Source: Isochrysis galbana
Lineage: Eukaryota > Haptophyta > Isochrysidales > Isochrysidaceae
Length of the DNA stretch: 64,000 nt
NCBI GenBank assembly: GCA_018136815.1
Contig: CM030932.1
Coordinates: 1,963,284-2,027,283, forward strand
Direction: 5' to 3'
The notes under the pieces are model-generated. The model worked only from the letters and a program-made list of their open reading frames with translations, had not been told where the DNA came from and searched no databases. A program made the position numbers and the translations under genes. Positions 51,210-62,362 of the stretch are shown piece after piece; position 1 is the first letter of the stretch, and every line of letters starts with the position of its first letter.

Positions 51210-52604
51210 TTATAGCTGTGACATCCATCCGGGCGCGCCGCGAATGTGGCACCTATTAACCAATTGAGATGAACCCAATTGCACGCATGCTTTACTTTTT
51301 TAACATTCATATGGTACCTCTTTCAAAGCACAAGCAGTTTTGTGCTTAGCCCCCCCCCCTCCCCGGCGTGCAGTGGACCATGGACTTAGTCCCATCCCGC
51401 AAGACGCCCTCCGGTTTGAACCGATCGCATTCCTGAACGCTTTGGAATTGGGTCAAAAGCTGCGGCATCCCTTCTACACAGCTTCCATGCTGTACAAAAC
51501 ACAATTTTCCAGATTTTTATGGCATCACCCTCGCCGTTAAGGCAACTCTCGAGCAAAACGAGCACAAAAGAAATTAAAGAAAACGGTTGGAAGGGATTGG
51601 GAGCACGAAATTCCATCGGTAAAATTCTGAAAAAATATGGGCGTTCATGCCCCGGTGTGGCTCGAGAGCATGGTCTAATCTGGAAGCCATGGCAGGTCCG
51701 ACACGTCGGACTATAGCCCGTGCCGTGCGGCCACTCTTATTCTCCTTTTCGGCGTATCGCTAGATGTCCGAATCGATCGACCGTCGCAGCCACACCCGCC
51801 GATTTCCCGCGAAAGTTCTCGCCGAAGTGAGCCCGGAGAATGATGGACATCATGCCTGGCTTGAAGGCTGCACCAAACTCTGCCACCCCCATAAGCGATC
51901 ATGGGATCCCTGAGCCCCTACATCAAACGTACTCGGAGGCGCAGGGGCGCGGCTGCCAGAGTAGCCGCCCAAGAGCGACTCCAGCGACCACGAGTGCGTG
52001 CTGAGCCGCATCTCGGTGGCCCCCCACTTAAGCATGGTCGACATGTCCCTTCTCTGCGCGAGGGGTGATGTGAAAATTCCCGCCAGACCGGCCTTGCGCT
52101 CACGCCGCGCTGCGGCTCTGGCGTAGCGGAGAGGGAGAGAGAAAGGGCCCTCCCCTGGCGGAACGGCTCGGTGGCCCGTGCCACAACTTCGATCGAAGTT
52201 GTGACTCACACCGATCCCTGTCCGCAGCCGCGGCCCGGCCGACATCTTGCTGTGGATTCTGGAGAGGGAGCCCCCGGCGTGGCTGCCAGTGCCGACGGCC
52301 CCGGCCGTCATCGGAGCGGCGGGCGGCCGTAAATAGGCCCTTTCTAACCTGGACCTACCACCTTAATACACTTTCTGATCATGCCCCTTCCGGTATCTTT
52401 GCTGGTTATAAGCGCGCCACGTCACGAGAGAAGAGAGAAGCGGCGAAAGTGCCGAGGGCCAAACCGACGTCGGCCCGGCGCGATCGGTGGCAAAATCTCA
52501 CCTCATCTAGTGGTTTCTTTACTCGCTTGCACTCTTCCCTCATCCTTCTCAGCTGATTGTCCTCTCACCAGAGAGGCGGACCGCGCCCTCCCTCTCCCTC
52601 CAGC
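51210..52604. other. Upstream region of PDI; one unrecognised minus ORF
   Basis: A minus-strand frame of 153 codons (52311-51850; MTAGAVGTGSHAGGSLSRIH) has no recognisable domain; it might be a divergent gene but I cannot support it. C-run at 51351-51362. 'tcgaagttgtgactcaca' palindromic stretch near 52190. The immediate PDI leader is 52380-52604. Confidence 0.35.
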
Positions 52605-54038
52605 ATGTAAGAGCCAGAGTGAAGAGTTCAGAGAGAGCACACGCGCGCGCGAGGGGCTCTACGCTGAGCCTCGGCCTCCCTCACGCCCAGGCGTTGCCTC
52701 CTACTCCTCGCACTCGCCGCACTCCTCGCCGGCCAGTCGTACGGTGAGGATGGCGAGGCCGGGTATGATGACGAGATGCCAATGGGAGACTTTGACCAGA
52801 TGGATGAGGAGCAGTCGCCCCAGCCGCCCGCTTCGACGCAGCTTGACGACGTGAGCGCGCTTGAGCAGTTTCTCGACCATGATGACGCTTCAGTCATCGG
52901 CGCTTTCACCTCGCTCGATGGTGAGGGGTTTGACGAGTTTGAGCAGATCGCTGGCGCACTCCAGTACGATTGGCGCTTTGCGCATACAGCTGCGCCGGCC
53001 GTGCTCGAGCGCATCAAGGCGAAGAGTGGGGGGCTGCTTCTCTACCGCTCACCAAGGTGAGCCCTGCCCACCGACTGCACTCCGGCACCACTCGAACACT
53101 GCCACTAGAAGTCTCTGGTTCCATCTTGCTCACTTTGCCCCGCCTGTGCGCATGCCATTAGGTACGTGTCTGAGAAGTATGGCGATCGCCCGCGTGAGCG
53201 ATTTCCCTCGACGAATCTCAAGGAGGCCGCGGTTAAGTCATGGTTGCTATCCAAGGCACAGCCTCTCGTCGGCCAATATACCTACAATACCAAGGAGCGA
53301 TACTTCTCCAAAAAGCTTCCGGTAGTGCTCATTTTTGTCCACATTGACTGGAAGGGCAATCCGAAGGGCACGGCGTACTATGCGAACCGCGCGCGGAAGG
53401 TTGCGTCGCAGTATGTTGGGAAGCTGCAATTTGCGTTAGCTCACCTCGGCGACTACGAGTACCAGATGGCTGATTATGGTCTCGAGGTTTCAGATAAGGT
53501 GCATGATGTGCGCATTGGCCTCATCCACAAGGAGGGCGACTTTGAGTATACCTACGGAAGCTCGGAAACCAAGTTCTCGGCGGAGGCGCTCACGAGCTTT
53601 GCCGACGCATTCCTCGCGGGTAAGCTCGAGCCGGCAAAGAAGACGGATGTGTCTGCGCCACCACCTGGCAATGATGATGAGGCCGATGTCGATGAGTCTG
53701 CTGTAGTTACTCTCACTGCAAGCAACTTCGACTCAGTCGTCAAGGACTCGAGCAAAGATGTGCTGGTCGAGTTCTATGCCCCTTGGTGCGGCCATTGCAA
53801 GGCTCTGAAGCCCGAGTATGCCAAGGCGGCCAAGCTCTTGGAGGGCGAGTCTAGCTTGGTGCTAGCCAAAATGGATGCAACCCAACATGATCCACCGGCA
53901 GGATTTGACGTACAAGGCTATCCAACCTTGCTGTTCGTTGCCGCTGAGGACGGCGCCACACCCGTGCCATACGATGGTGAGCGCGAGGCGAGTCAGATTG
54001 CTCAGTGGGTTAGGGCAAATGCCAAATCGCTTGCATAA
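52605..54038 (+). CDS. Protein disulfide isomerase, single CGHC site, start codon split by an intron
   Basis: ER oxidoreductase that forms and rearranges disulfides. The frame of the second exon has no ATG before a stop at 52665. The bases AT at 52605-52606 followed by donor GTAAGAG, and acceptor CCCAG at 52690 followed by G CGT TGC, give an 84-bp intron dividing ATG and restore MRCLLLLALAALLAGQSYG, a textbook signal peptide. Exon 2 is 52691-53056; an intron 53057-53161 follows; exon 3 is 53162-54038. Total 414 residues. After an acidic stretch come two non-catalytic thioredoxin folds (b, b'), an acidic linker, then one catalytic domain with VEFYAPWCGHCKALKPEYAK and the cis-Pro segment GYPTLLF. 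The layout resembles the C-terminal half of ERp72/PDIA3. There is no KDEL-type retention signal; the protein ends ANAKSLA. Confidence 0.85.
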
Positions 54039-54360
54039 GGAGGTGCGCAATGTACTATCCAGACATCTCACCCTCTACGCCTGACGGTGTACGTCTTCTG
54101 CTGCTCGGTGTTGATTGCCCGTTGGATGTGGCTCAAAATTACTTTGAACGCAGGAGCATAGTGGATGGAGTTAGGGCAGGGGCAAGCTTCAAAGCTGGCT
54201 AAGGATACGGGCTCAACGGTTGGTCAATACACCCACAACACCCCCTCTGATACAAGCGACCAAGGATAAGCCATCAAATTATGGACTACACCTACTACTA
54301 CTACACCCCTAGACAAGACAAAAGTGAGCCACCTAACCAAGGCCCTGCACAGGATCGGCA
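54039..54360 (+). other. 3' region of PDI
   Basis: No gene recognised. A-rich stretch near 54312 and 'gtaaatttaatgataattaa' at 54361 adjoin the inverted retroelement end. Confidence 0.4.
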
Positions 54361-54475
54361 GTAAATTTAATGATAATTAATGTTATATCCTAGCCAACCC
54401 CACTAGCTGATTGGACACAACTTTTCCGTCCCGGAATATCCCGCCATGCCTGACGAGCCAGGTGTCCGAGTGCTA
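54361..54475 (-). repeat. 5'-truncated inverted copy of the 48-kb retroelement end
   Basis: Inverse match to 48335-48440: 'ttatatcctagccaacccc', 'ggacacaacttttccgtccc', 'catgcctgacgagccaggtg'. It includes the A/T-rich 3' end and stops after about 115 bp, typical of 5'-truncated reverse-transcribed copies. Confidence 0.8.
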
Positions 54476-55006
54476 CCGAGAGGGTGCAACCTCTTGGTTG
54501 GTTTTTTAGCAACTACCCCCATGTGGATGGTATAAAAAAAAGATCTGAAGTTTCCGGGCCACTCGCCTACTAGTCCTAGGTTACCCTATCACTGCCACGA
54601 CACCGCCCTTACATCCCCTCTCCCCACCTCCTCCCTTTCCCCCCTTCATTCCTTTGTCTTCGGTTTCCAGGGTCCGACTCTGGTGCGCTACCACGAGTCT
54701 GGTTCGGAGTGCGGGTTCGGGGCAGGCTTATTGGATACAATGCCGCTCATTCTGAGTTGCTGATGAGCCCATGTGGATGGTATAAGTTCTACTTGCAGGA
54801 CAACCTCCCCCTCTTCCCTTATTTCACCCTCCGCCTCTTCCGCCTTCAGACGTGAAGGTCTTGGAAAAGCGCCACAGTCCACAGTTTCACTTTCCACATT
54901 ACGATTACGAGGAGGAGAAGGAAAGTTGAAAGTTAGTGCGACACCTCGACACCTACCCCAAACCCAATCCCGATTCCTTTGGTTAGGCAATGGGCACAAC
55001 CGCGTC
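54476..55006. other. Intergenic with 'atgtggatggtataa' direct repeats
   Basis: 'ccatgtggatggtataa' at 54520 and 54769, about 250 bp apart; the segment between has CT-rich stretches. No gene recognised. Confidence 0.4.
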
Positions 55007-55201
55007 TCACTCTGGATTCTTCTCGGTGGGTCGCTTAACCATGAATTTCCACACGAGAAGGATCAGACACACGGTGAGCACGATGCCTCCGACCATGATT
55101 GCGGCCCCCGTGGCGAATACTTTAGTTGTTTCAGATTGTACTTTGTCTTTTTGTTTAGCTGCTGCTGAGTCTAAGCCACACTCGATGTGCAAGGAGCGCA
55201 C
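55007..55201 (-). pseudogene. Possible C-terminal exon of a single-pass membrane protein
   Basis: The minus frame ends in a hydrophobic helix (AAIMVGGIVLTVCLILLVW) followed by KFMVKRPTEKNPE and a stop, the look of a type I membrane-protein tail. It begins where the LINE sequence starts on the other strand (about 55200), so upstream exons are either cut off or beyond the LINE. Not recognised further. Confidence 0.3.
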
Positions 55202-57316
55202 CAGGTGAGTCCACCCACCATCCTAGGGATCCCGCTAGGGGGACCCCAGGCCATAAAGGGCTTCTGGCAAAACCTGGCCAACAAGATAGAAAAAAAAGCC
55301 GGCATGTACGCACCGATCACGAGCAACTTATCCATACACGGAAAAACTAAAGTGGCCAACTTCCTCATATACTCAATCCCGAGGTACTGACTACAAACGC
55401 TGGCGGCCCCGAGATCGTTCCATGCGGCAGTCAAGCGATCCGTGGACAAAATATTATGGACAAACACGCGCACCGGGCGTAGGCTACAATGGATAAAACA
55501 CCCCGAGTTCCCCCTGAAAGACGCATCGGAGGAGGGACCCCACCTAGGGCTGGGTCTCCTAGACTGGGACAACCACGTCAAGGCGATACAAGCCAAGTGG
55601 ATACTAAACTACTTGGATGCACGGCAAGCGCAATGGAAGCAAGTACTTGACGTATGGTTCTGCCGCACGAGCCTAGGGAGAGCAGCGGTTCTATCGTCAA
55701 CCCCCATGAACAAACTAACCGACGGGATATCAGGCAGGGGCAAACTCCCAGAGTTCTGGAAGAAGGCGCTCAGAAACATACGCGAACTAAAACTCACGCC
55801 TTTGAGCACCAGCAGGGATGGCCTACTCTCGCAACCTATATGGGACAACCCGACATATCCGGGGCCCAAACTACAACCCACGTGGATAAAGCTATGGAAT
55901 AAGCTTGAATGTAACACCATACACAATGTGTTTCGAGACTACGGCGCGACGACGCCCTACACTAGAGAGGAATGCGCAGAATACCTAAAAAATAACGATA
56001 CATACATTCACGTCCAAGGAGACTTTATCCCAAGGGAAAAATTCCTAGAGTCGTGGGACACAATAGTAACACACGCCAAAACTATAGTGGCGACGCCGCA
56101 AAACACGGACAAAGATAAAAACAAGAAGGCCCGTCGAAAAGCCGGAGAACAAGCCGACCCGGAAGAACCGCCTCCCGAGATACGCATAACACAAGACGGG
56201 GAATACTACGCGAGAATCAAAGGTACATGGTACGACATGGAACTCTCATACCTAGGCACACCAATAATCGGGGAAAAACGAGGGGCACTCCCTCGAATCT
56301 AGACACATCCCCCCCGGCACAATGGGGTGAGGGATACAAATCCAACAAAAGAATCGAATACCCGCTAGCAGATGAGTACTCCTTAGACGGAGAAACGCCG
56401 CTAGACGAAACGGGAGTCGAACACATAACAAGAGCTCTTCAGCAAACGGGCCACAAAAGCAAATTCCTAGCCGGACCAAGTAAATGGGAGGAGAAACTAC
56501 ACCTGCCCAAAAACACATGGGCACACCTAGCCAAACTCTACACGTCACCGATGGTGACGGCACGGGATATGCACCTACACTATAAACACATTGCGCACAG
56601 ACGGGTGGGTACATACAACCGTTTTCCTGGTAGAGACAACACATGCCGCATCTGTGGAGAGGCGGACGAAGCCTCGACGCACCTAGGCGAGTGCCAAGGC
56701 ATAACCAGTGTCCTGGACGCGATCAACGAAATTGCACAATTCTCACCTAAAGCGGGTAGAAACAGAGAGGAAACTATAATCGACAATCTGTTTATTTTCG
56801 CGAATGGAGACGCCCCGAAAGCGATATACACTCTGTATCTGGTAGCATGTCTTGGACGCGATCAACGAAATTGCACAATTCTCACCTAAAGCGGGTAGAA
56901 ACAGAGAGGAAACTATAATCGACAATCTGTTTATTTTCCCGAATGGAGACGCCCCGAAAGCGATATACACTCTGTATCTGGTAGCATGGAGGTATATCAT
57001 CACTGATTTTTATAGAATACACTACGACGGAGTGGCATTCTCAGAAGAATCAATACTGATAAGAACAATAGAACGATACACCACGCTAAGCAAAGCTCTA
57101 CTCTTCGCAAACGAGACCGACGCGGCAAGAACCGCCCAAGCGGGCATGGGTAGACAACCCAAAAAACGGATAGACATAAGCGACTTGAGGCCCGTTTTCA
57201 GTATGAACGACAACGGCGGGCTCAAACCCAGCAAGGAACTAGTAAATCTAGCCACAAAGCTGAGGATAGCACACGCTGTCGAGGAACCCAAGGAGCAACA
57301 AAACAAAGACGAATAA
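55202..57316 (+). mobile_element. LINE ORF2 3' half, with stop and frame changes
   Basis: Non-LTR retrotransposon sequence from the RT C-terminus onward: TILGIPLGGPQAIKGFWQNL and GMYAPITSNLSIHGKTKVAN, an in-frame TGA at 55388-55390 where Trp is likely, then LQAKWILN-type region, a frame change around 56230-56300, and a zinc-finger CRICGEADEASTHLGEC (C-x2-C-x8-H-x3-C) near 56645-56695, typical of LINE C-termini. The last part, VAWRYIITDFYRIHYDG, is reached only after a 139-bp tandem duplication (56716-56854 and 56855-56993) that shifts the frame. The final frame ends at TAA 57316. Inactive as assembled. Confidence 0.85.
56716..56993 (+). repeat. 139-bp tandem duplication inside LINE ORF2
   Basis: 'gacgcgatcaacgaaattgc' starts at 56716 and 56855, and the copies are almost identical through 'gtatctggtagcatg'. 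139 is not a multiple of three, so the duplication breaks the ORF. Confidence 0.85.
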
Positions 57317-57860
57317 GCCAACAAAACGTAGAACAAGGTCAACACCAGAGACGCAGCCGAACCGGCGCCACTGTCACAATAGGCGCGAGCGAAGGCAGAC
57401 GCGAACGCCAAAAGAGAAGACACAACAGGCCTGCCCGGCCCCCGCACTCCGAACCAGGCCTTAGGTAGCGCACCAAGGCCGGACCCCGGAAACCGAAGAA
57501 AAAGGAAAGAAGGGGGGCAGGGGAAGAGGTGGAGGGAGGGAAGTAAGGGCGATGCAAGTAGAGAAGGGAGACCAGTCCCAGTCAGTAGTAGGTGTGTAGC
57601 CCAGAATCTTCAGATGTTTTTTTTTGTTTTTTTTCGTCGCGTACGTGGTGCTCCTGGGCCTCTCCTTCGGGGTGCTCGCGGGGGGGCTCATGGTAGGGTG
57701 AGAGTCCCCACGGGAGGGGAAGAAACCCTGAGAAAAAGGAGACCAAATGAAGGCAAGCCGCCTGAAAGACGAGGAGCGATGGGATCGCCTTTCTTTGGTG
57801 TTCTGCACCCTGTACCCTGTTGTGTTCCTGCCATTCCGAAGCTGAAGCTGAAGGCACAGG
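57317..57860. other. LINE remainder and dispersed motif
   Basis: At 57587-57620 'gtaggtgtgtagcccagaat' then 'cttcagatg' and a T-run repeats the motif at 15178. The rest has no recognisable gene. Confidence 0.4.
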
Positions 57861-58555
57861 CTATTCGCATACCTAGACGCGACCACCCCTGACAACTTGA
57901 AAACCCTCTACGTCATAGCCTGGAGATACATAATAAGGGACTTCTACAGAATAGAATTCGAATCATACGAATACCACTTTATACCAGTCTTAGACTCCAC
58001 GCTGATAAGATTCACTACCCTGGTGAGGGGCCTTACCCCGTCGAACACCTATCGCCCAATGCGCACTCGCACGGCGGCCCAGGGTATAAAACCTAAAATT
58101 AAAAAGCCAGCGGAGCTCAGCGCTCCTATTTTTACAGAAGACGACAAGGGAAAACTAAGAATGAGCGACAACCTCGGCCTAGTGGCGGAAGCGATCGGCC
58201 TCGCCGAAAGGCTCGCCTGAGGTCGAGGCACATCCCCCCTCCTTGAGGAAACCACTCAAGAAGACGAACACTCCACGAGCACGAGGTACCCCAGAAACGG
58301 CGCAACACCCACACCACAACAGCAAGAAACGGGCCCCACCCAGAGGCACAGGAGGAAGGCGAGAATAGACCACTGAGGGCCGGTGCACCCCGCCCGACCC
58401 AGCCCCCCCCCACAACCTGGGCCCCTAAGTAGAGCACGAGGGGAGTGCTGCCGCAAGGCGGGAAGTGAGGGAGAGGAAGGGATCTGGGCGTGGCTACAAT
58501 AGACAACCCCGTAGCCGCGCGCGTGGCGAGAACATTAAAAGTTTTTTTACTATTA
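57861..58555 (+). mobile_element. LINE ORF2 C-terminus plus 3' tail, copy 2
   Basis: The frame to 58220 holds VIAWRYIIRDFYRIEFESYE, STLIRFTTLVRG, KPKIKKPAELSAPIF and ends ...GLAERLA-TGA. A 3' UTR follows, with 'agtagagcacgaggggag', 'gccgcaaggcggg', 'gggcgtggctac', 'gtggcgagaac' and 'attaaaag' plus T-run at about 58550, matching 49660-49800. 5'-truncated. Confidence 0.8.
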
Positions 58556-59302
58556 CTATAACTACCATGTCCATGTCCGATGGTGTGCGTGCGCAATAAT
58601 AGCAATGCAGCTCCACACAACACACAACAACAACTTGTCAACAACCAATGACCTAACCTGTAATCCGTAATGCGAAGAAACTATGCAAAACTCTTGTGAA
58701 ACTTGGCTAGCCGGTGAGCAACTTTTGCGAAACTTTCACGCAAAACTTTGGGGGTCCGGCGCGAAACTCTGACCTGGCCCTACCCCTACTAACTACTGAG
58801 GCTTAACCCGCACCATTGAGCGAAGAAGCTTGTGAATGTGCTCATACGATCCACACTCTCCGCAGCCGGCCTCACACAGAAAGCGGATGTATGGCTGACA
58901 GATGACGGGGTTGTGAGCACCGTCTCCCATGCCATATTTTCAGGCTTCGCTGGCAGGGTCCAACGCGGCGAGGGAGGGCAGCGGCAGCGGGGGAGGGAGG
59001 CGGCGCGCGCTCCATGACCCTATCGGATTAACGATAGTTGACTGTACCTTTTTGCTTAGGTTCCTTAGTCATCACGAGGCGCCCGAAGGTGTCCAACAAC
59101 AAGAAAATCGAGGTATCCCCAAAAGCCAGCTAGCTAGCTATATGGGTAATACGATGGGCTAGCGCAAGGACCCTAGCTAGAGTGCGCACCTCAGCAAACT
59201 TACACCACACTATACCACACTATACCACACTGCGCCACATTGCTTCATATCCTTGTCCTTGCTGCTGCCCAGGGATCTGCACATTGGACAAATTGAGAGT
59301 GA
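58556..59302. other. Intergenic, 3' of the transporter gene
   Basis: 58967-59045 is a short inverse copy of the LINE-like ORF start at 21990-22070. 'taccacactatacc' repeats at 59206-59232. 'gctagctagcta' at 59130. No host gene recognised. Confidence 0.45.
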
Positions 59303-61687
59303 TCATCGCATCCGCTTCATCTCAAGATCAGCAGCCACATCTCCCGGAAAGCGTAAGATGCTTGGCTCATTCCCATGCCTGCTGTCCTCGTCCGCAGGGC
59401 TTGAACACGCGGACGCCGAGCGCAGAGCTCGTTCGGCTCCGTCGAGATCGTTGCTCGAATCTGCGCTCATCACGCCAGCCGCTGCGCCCATTTCCTCGGC
59501 AGTATCCCGTGGGGTGCCAAGAGGGACCAGAAAGGGCACTAAAAGGAGTGGTAGAATGCGCATCCCTGAGCGGAGTAGCACGTAGCTTGTGAGGCCAGCG
59601 AAGTCGGGCTTGGTTACGCCGCCGAGGGCTTTAAGAACTCCGGATCCAAGATACTGTCCCGCGAAGGCGCCGAAGTTGGAGAGGCCCATGAATAAAGCAA
59701 ACATTGAGGCCTCCACCGCGGTGGGACAAAGCTTGGCGGCGAATATGAGGAAAGGCATGGCGTTGAGACGCTCAATGATATCCGCAAGGACCTCGTCACC
59801 GAGGATGAATAGCTCATCGGGTATACCTGAAAGGAGAGGAGCATTGTCCACGAGACCGCAAGGCGTGGTATGAACATCGCTTTGGCGGTACCTGAAACCT
59901 CTCGCTCTGAATACCGCGTGCTACCCATCCCATCACCTCCTGAGGTGCGGCTTCGGCGCTCACCTAGAGCAATATTCAGGCGAAGTACCCATACTAAGTC
60001 AAGAAGATTGACGAAGATCAGCAATACCTGCATCGCGCACGAAACCCAATGATCAGCGATGGATTTTATCCCTTACTTTGAGAAAGGCGACCGAGCCATG
60101 CGATGGTGTTGGATAGAGATACGAGTCAAACTTGTGGGCTTTCAACAAGAGTGAACAATAGCTTGATGGGGGACTGAGTCGGAATGAACAAGAATTCTAG
60201 GGCGGATAAGAGCGCTCACACTGGGGCTCTCACGGATGATTCCGGGGAGGACGACGTTGGAGTGGCATCCGCACAGTAACAACGAGGCTGCGAGAAGGTG
60301 TGCGCACCTGTGACAAGGCGATGATGCGCCGGAACGTCCAACCCTGGAAGCACGAGGTGTAGAGAGCAGTGCCACCCAGCAACGCCAGTGAGCCCACGAC
60401 GCCGGCCCAAGAGAACACCATTGGGGAGATGCACGGTGCTCCTCGTGCACGGGCCCAGCCGCAAGGGAGCTCGAGCGTCGAGGCGTCCCCCACGGCGAGG
60501 CTTGCACACTGTTCAACCGTGTAACACCGGTTGTCTTGCTTAGCACCGACACCACTGCGAGCAGGATCATGCGACCACTCGAATAGGATTTGTGAGGTGG
60601 GCACTAGTGCCCCTTGGAGAAAGACGTAGACAATAGCGCGAGCAAGGCAGCGGTCGACATGCGTCAGCATGCCGAAGAGCCCCAGGCATAACGCGCAATT
60701 CCCCAGGATCGTGATGAGCATGACAATATTGGGAGAATCGTCGCCAAATACAACTTGAATGAGGCCAAGGCTGACGGAGTACACGCCTACCAGAGCCGCG
60801 GCCTAAGGAGCGGGTCGTGGGTCCGCATAGGGGTTGTGATGACGTCTAATGGTACGTGGAAGGAGGGTTCGGTAGCCCAGAACCTCGCATGCGAAGAAGC
60901 CGAGTGGAGCGAACACCATTTGCTGGTTTGCAAGCGGCAGCGTGCGCCACGCGGGGTACACACGCACCATTGCAACCAGCCGCTTCGTTTGGTGTCCCCA
61001 AATGCTGGCACAGAGCTCTCGCACACTCCGTCTAAGGCCTCTTGCACGTGGTCTAGGCTCACCCAACCAGCGAAAAGCTCCGGGGATTGCAGCACAGGCG
61101 CTGGACCCAATCGAGAATGCGAACAAGATTCTGGGCCCAACATTCTCTAGCGCCCATCCAGAGAAGACGTATGCGATGGTGCCAAAGCCGCCGAGCGCGC
61201 CCCAGCTGAGAGCCTGCAACTCAGCACCAAGCTCAGGCCGCCGCTTCGTCTGCTCCGCCACAGTCGCGTCAATCATGACGTCTGCGAGCGCGACGTTCAG
61301 GTTGCAGGAGAGGAAGAGGAGGGCGGCCGAGTGGTACCCTATGAGACCGGGCGGAGCACCGGCGAGGATGGCGTTGGCCGCCATACCAATCGCGCCCGCC
61401 AGTAGCATGTACGGCGAGCGGTGATACCCGTGGATCGGCAGCGTGTCCGAGAGCAGCCCGAAGAGAGACTTGAGCTGCCACGGGATTCCAGCGAAGCCGG
61501 AGAGGTGCCCCATCTGTGCAGAGTCCAGATTGATGGAGTCGAGGAGGTAGTAGTTGGCCGCGGAACGAGTGAGACGATTGCCGATCCCTTGGTTCCCACC
61601 GTATTGCAGGCACACCGCGAGCACGTATCGCCAGCCGTACGCATCGGCCAGACGGCCGAAGTACCCCTGGATGCTCGCGCCCCCCAT
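59303..61687 (-). CDS. Folate-biopterin transporter (BT1/FBT family), multi-exon
   Basis: Multi-pass major-facilitator-type carrier for folates or pterins. Exon 1 starts at ATG 61687: GWRYVLAVCLQYGGNQGIGN, then LKSLFGLLSDTLPIHGYHRS (family signature), then NVALADVMIDATVAEQTKRR. Exon 2, 60802-60308, has ALVGVYSVSLGLIQVVFG, ILFEWSHDP and CISPMVFSWAGVVGSLALLG, ending IIALSQ. Exon 3, 60027-59964 (64 nt), reads VLLIFVNLLDLVWVLRLNIA. Exon 4, 59826-59303, has IPDELFILGDEVLADIIERL and KLCPTAVEASMFALFMGLSN, ending in a hydrophilic tail. Introns 2 (60307-60028) and 3 (59963-59827) are GT-AG with matching phase. The donor of intron 1 is uncertain: the frame runs open to 60803, and candidates lie after RLVAM (GTGCGTGTG) or further on, so 5-40 residues around that joint are unsettled. 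Confidence 0.85.
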
Positions 61688-62362
61688 CCGCCGCCGGCGC
61701 GCCGAGGGGAACCATCCTCTCTACTTTACTCACAGAGAGTGAGAGTAGAGCTCTAGAGTAGAGTAGTAGAATCTCGACTAGTAGCAGTGTGGACGGACGA
61801 CCGACCGATCTCCCCCCCCCCCCCCCCCCTCTCTCCAGTGGTCCTCTCTCGCCACACTCTTCCTCTCGGGGAGGGAGGAGGAGACGGTGAGAGAGGAAGT
61901 AGATGTGTGAGAAGTGTCAAGAAGAGAAAACAGTCGAGTCCTCGAACCATAGAAAATTTTCGTGTGGGAGGGAGGAGGTCCGAGAGGGAGAGAGAGGGGA
62001 GGGGGGGAGAGAGGGAGAGATAGAGGGAGAGAGGAGAGAGGAGGGAGAGAAGGAGAGAGGGAGCGAGGGAGAGAGGGAGAGAGAGGGAGAGGGAGGGTGA
62101 GAGAGAGGGAGAGAGGGAGAGAGAAAGAGAGGGGAGGGACAGAGGAGAACGAGAGCGAGAGGGAAGGGAGAGAGGGAGAGCGAGGGAGATGGAGGGAAGG
62201 AGGGAGACGGAGGGAGGGGGGGGGGAGAGGTGAATCCGTCAGAGCGCCGCAGGGTTCTGGCCGTTGTTCACGTATGTCTTCTGCTCGGCCAACCCTTGTA
62301 GTCAGTCTGAAGGCCGCTCTCCGTTTGAATCGCCTCACCGTCGCCCATCCGACCGTCCACCG
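61688..62362. promoter_or_regulatory. Divergent promoter region with C-run and long GA-rich tract
   Basis: About 675 bp between two head-to-head genes. Contains 'gagtagagctctagagtaga' near 61740, a run of 18 C at about 61811-61828, and a (GA)-rich purine tract of about 250 bp (61975-62230). Likely shared control region; no specific factor site can be named. Confidence 0.5.
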
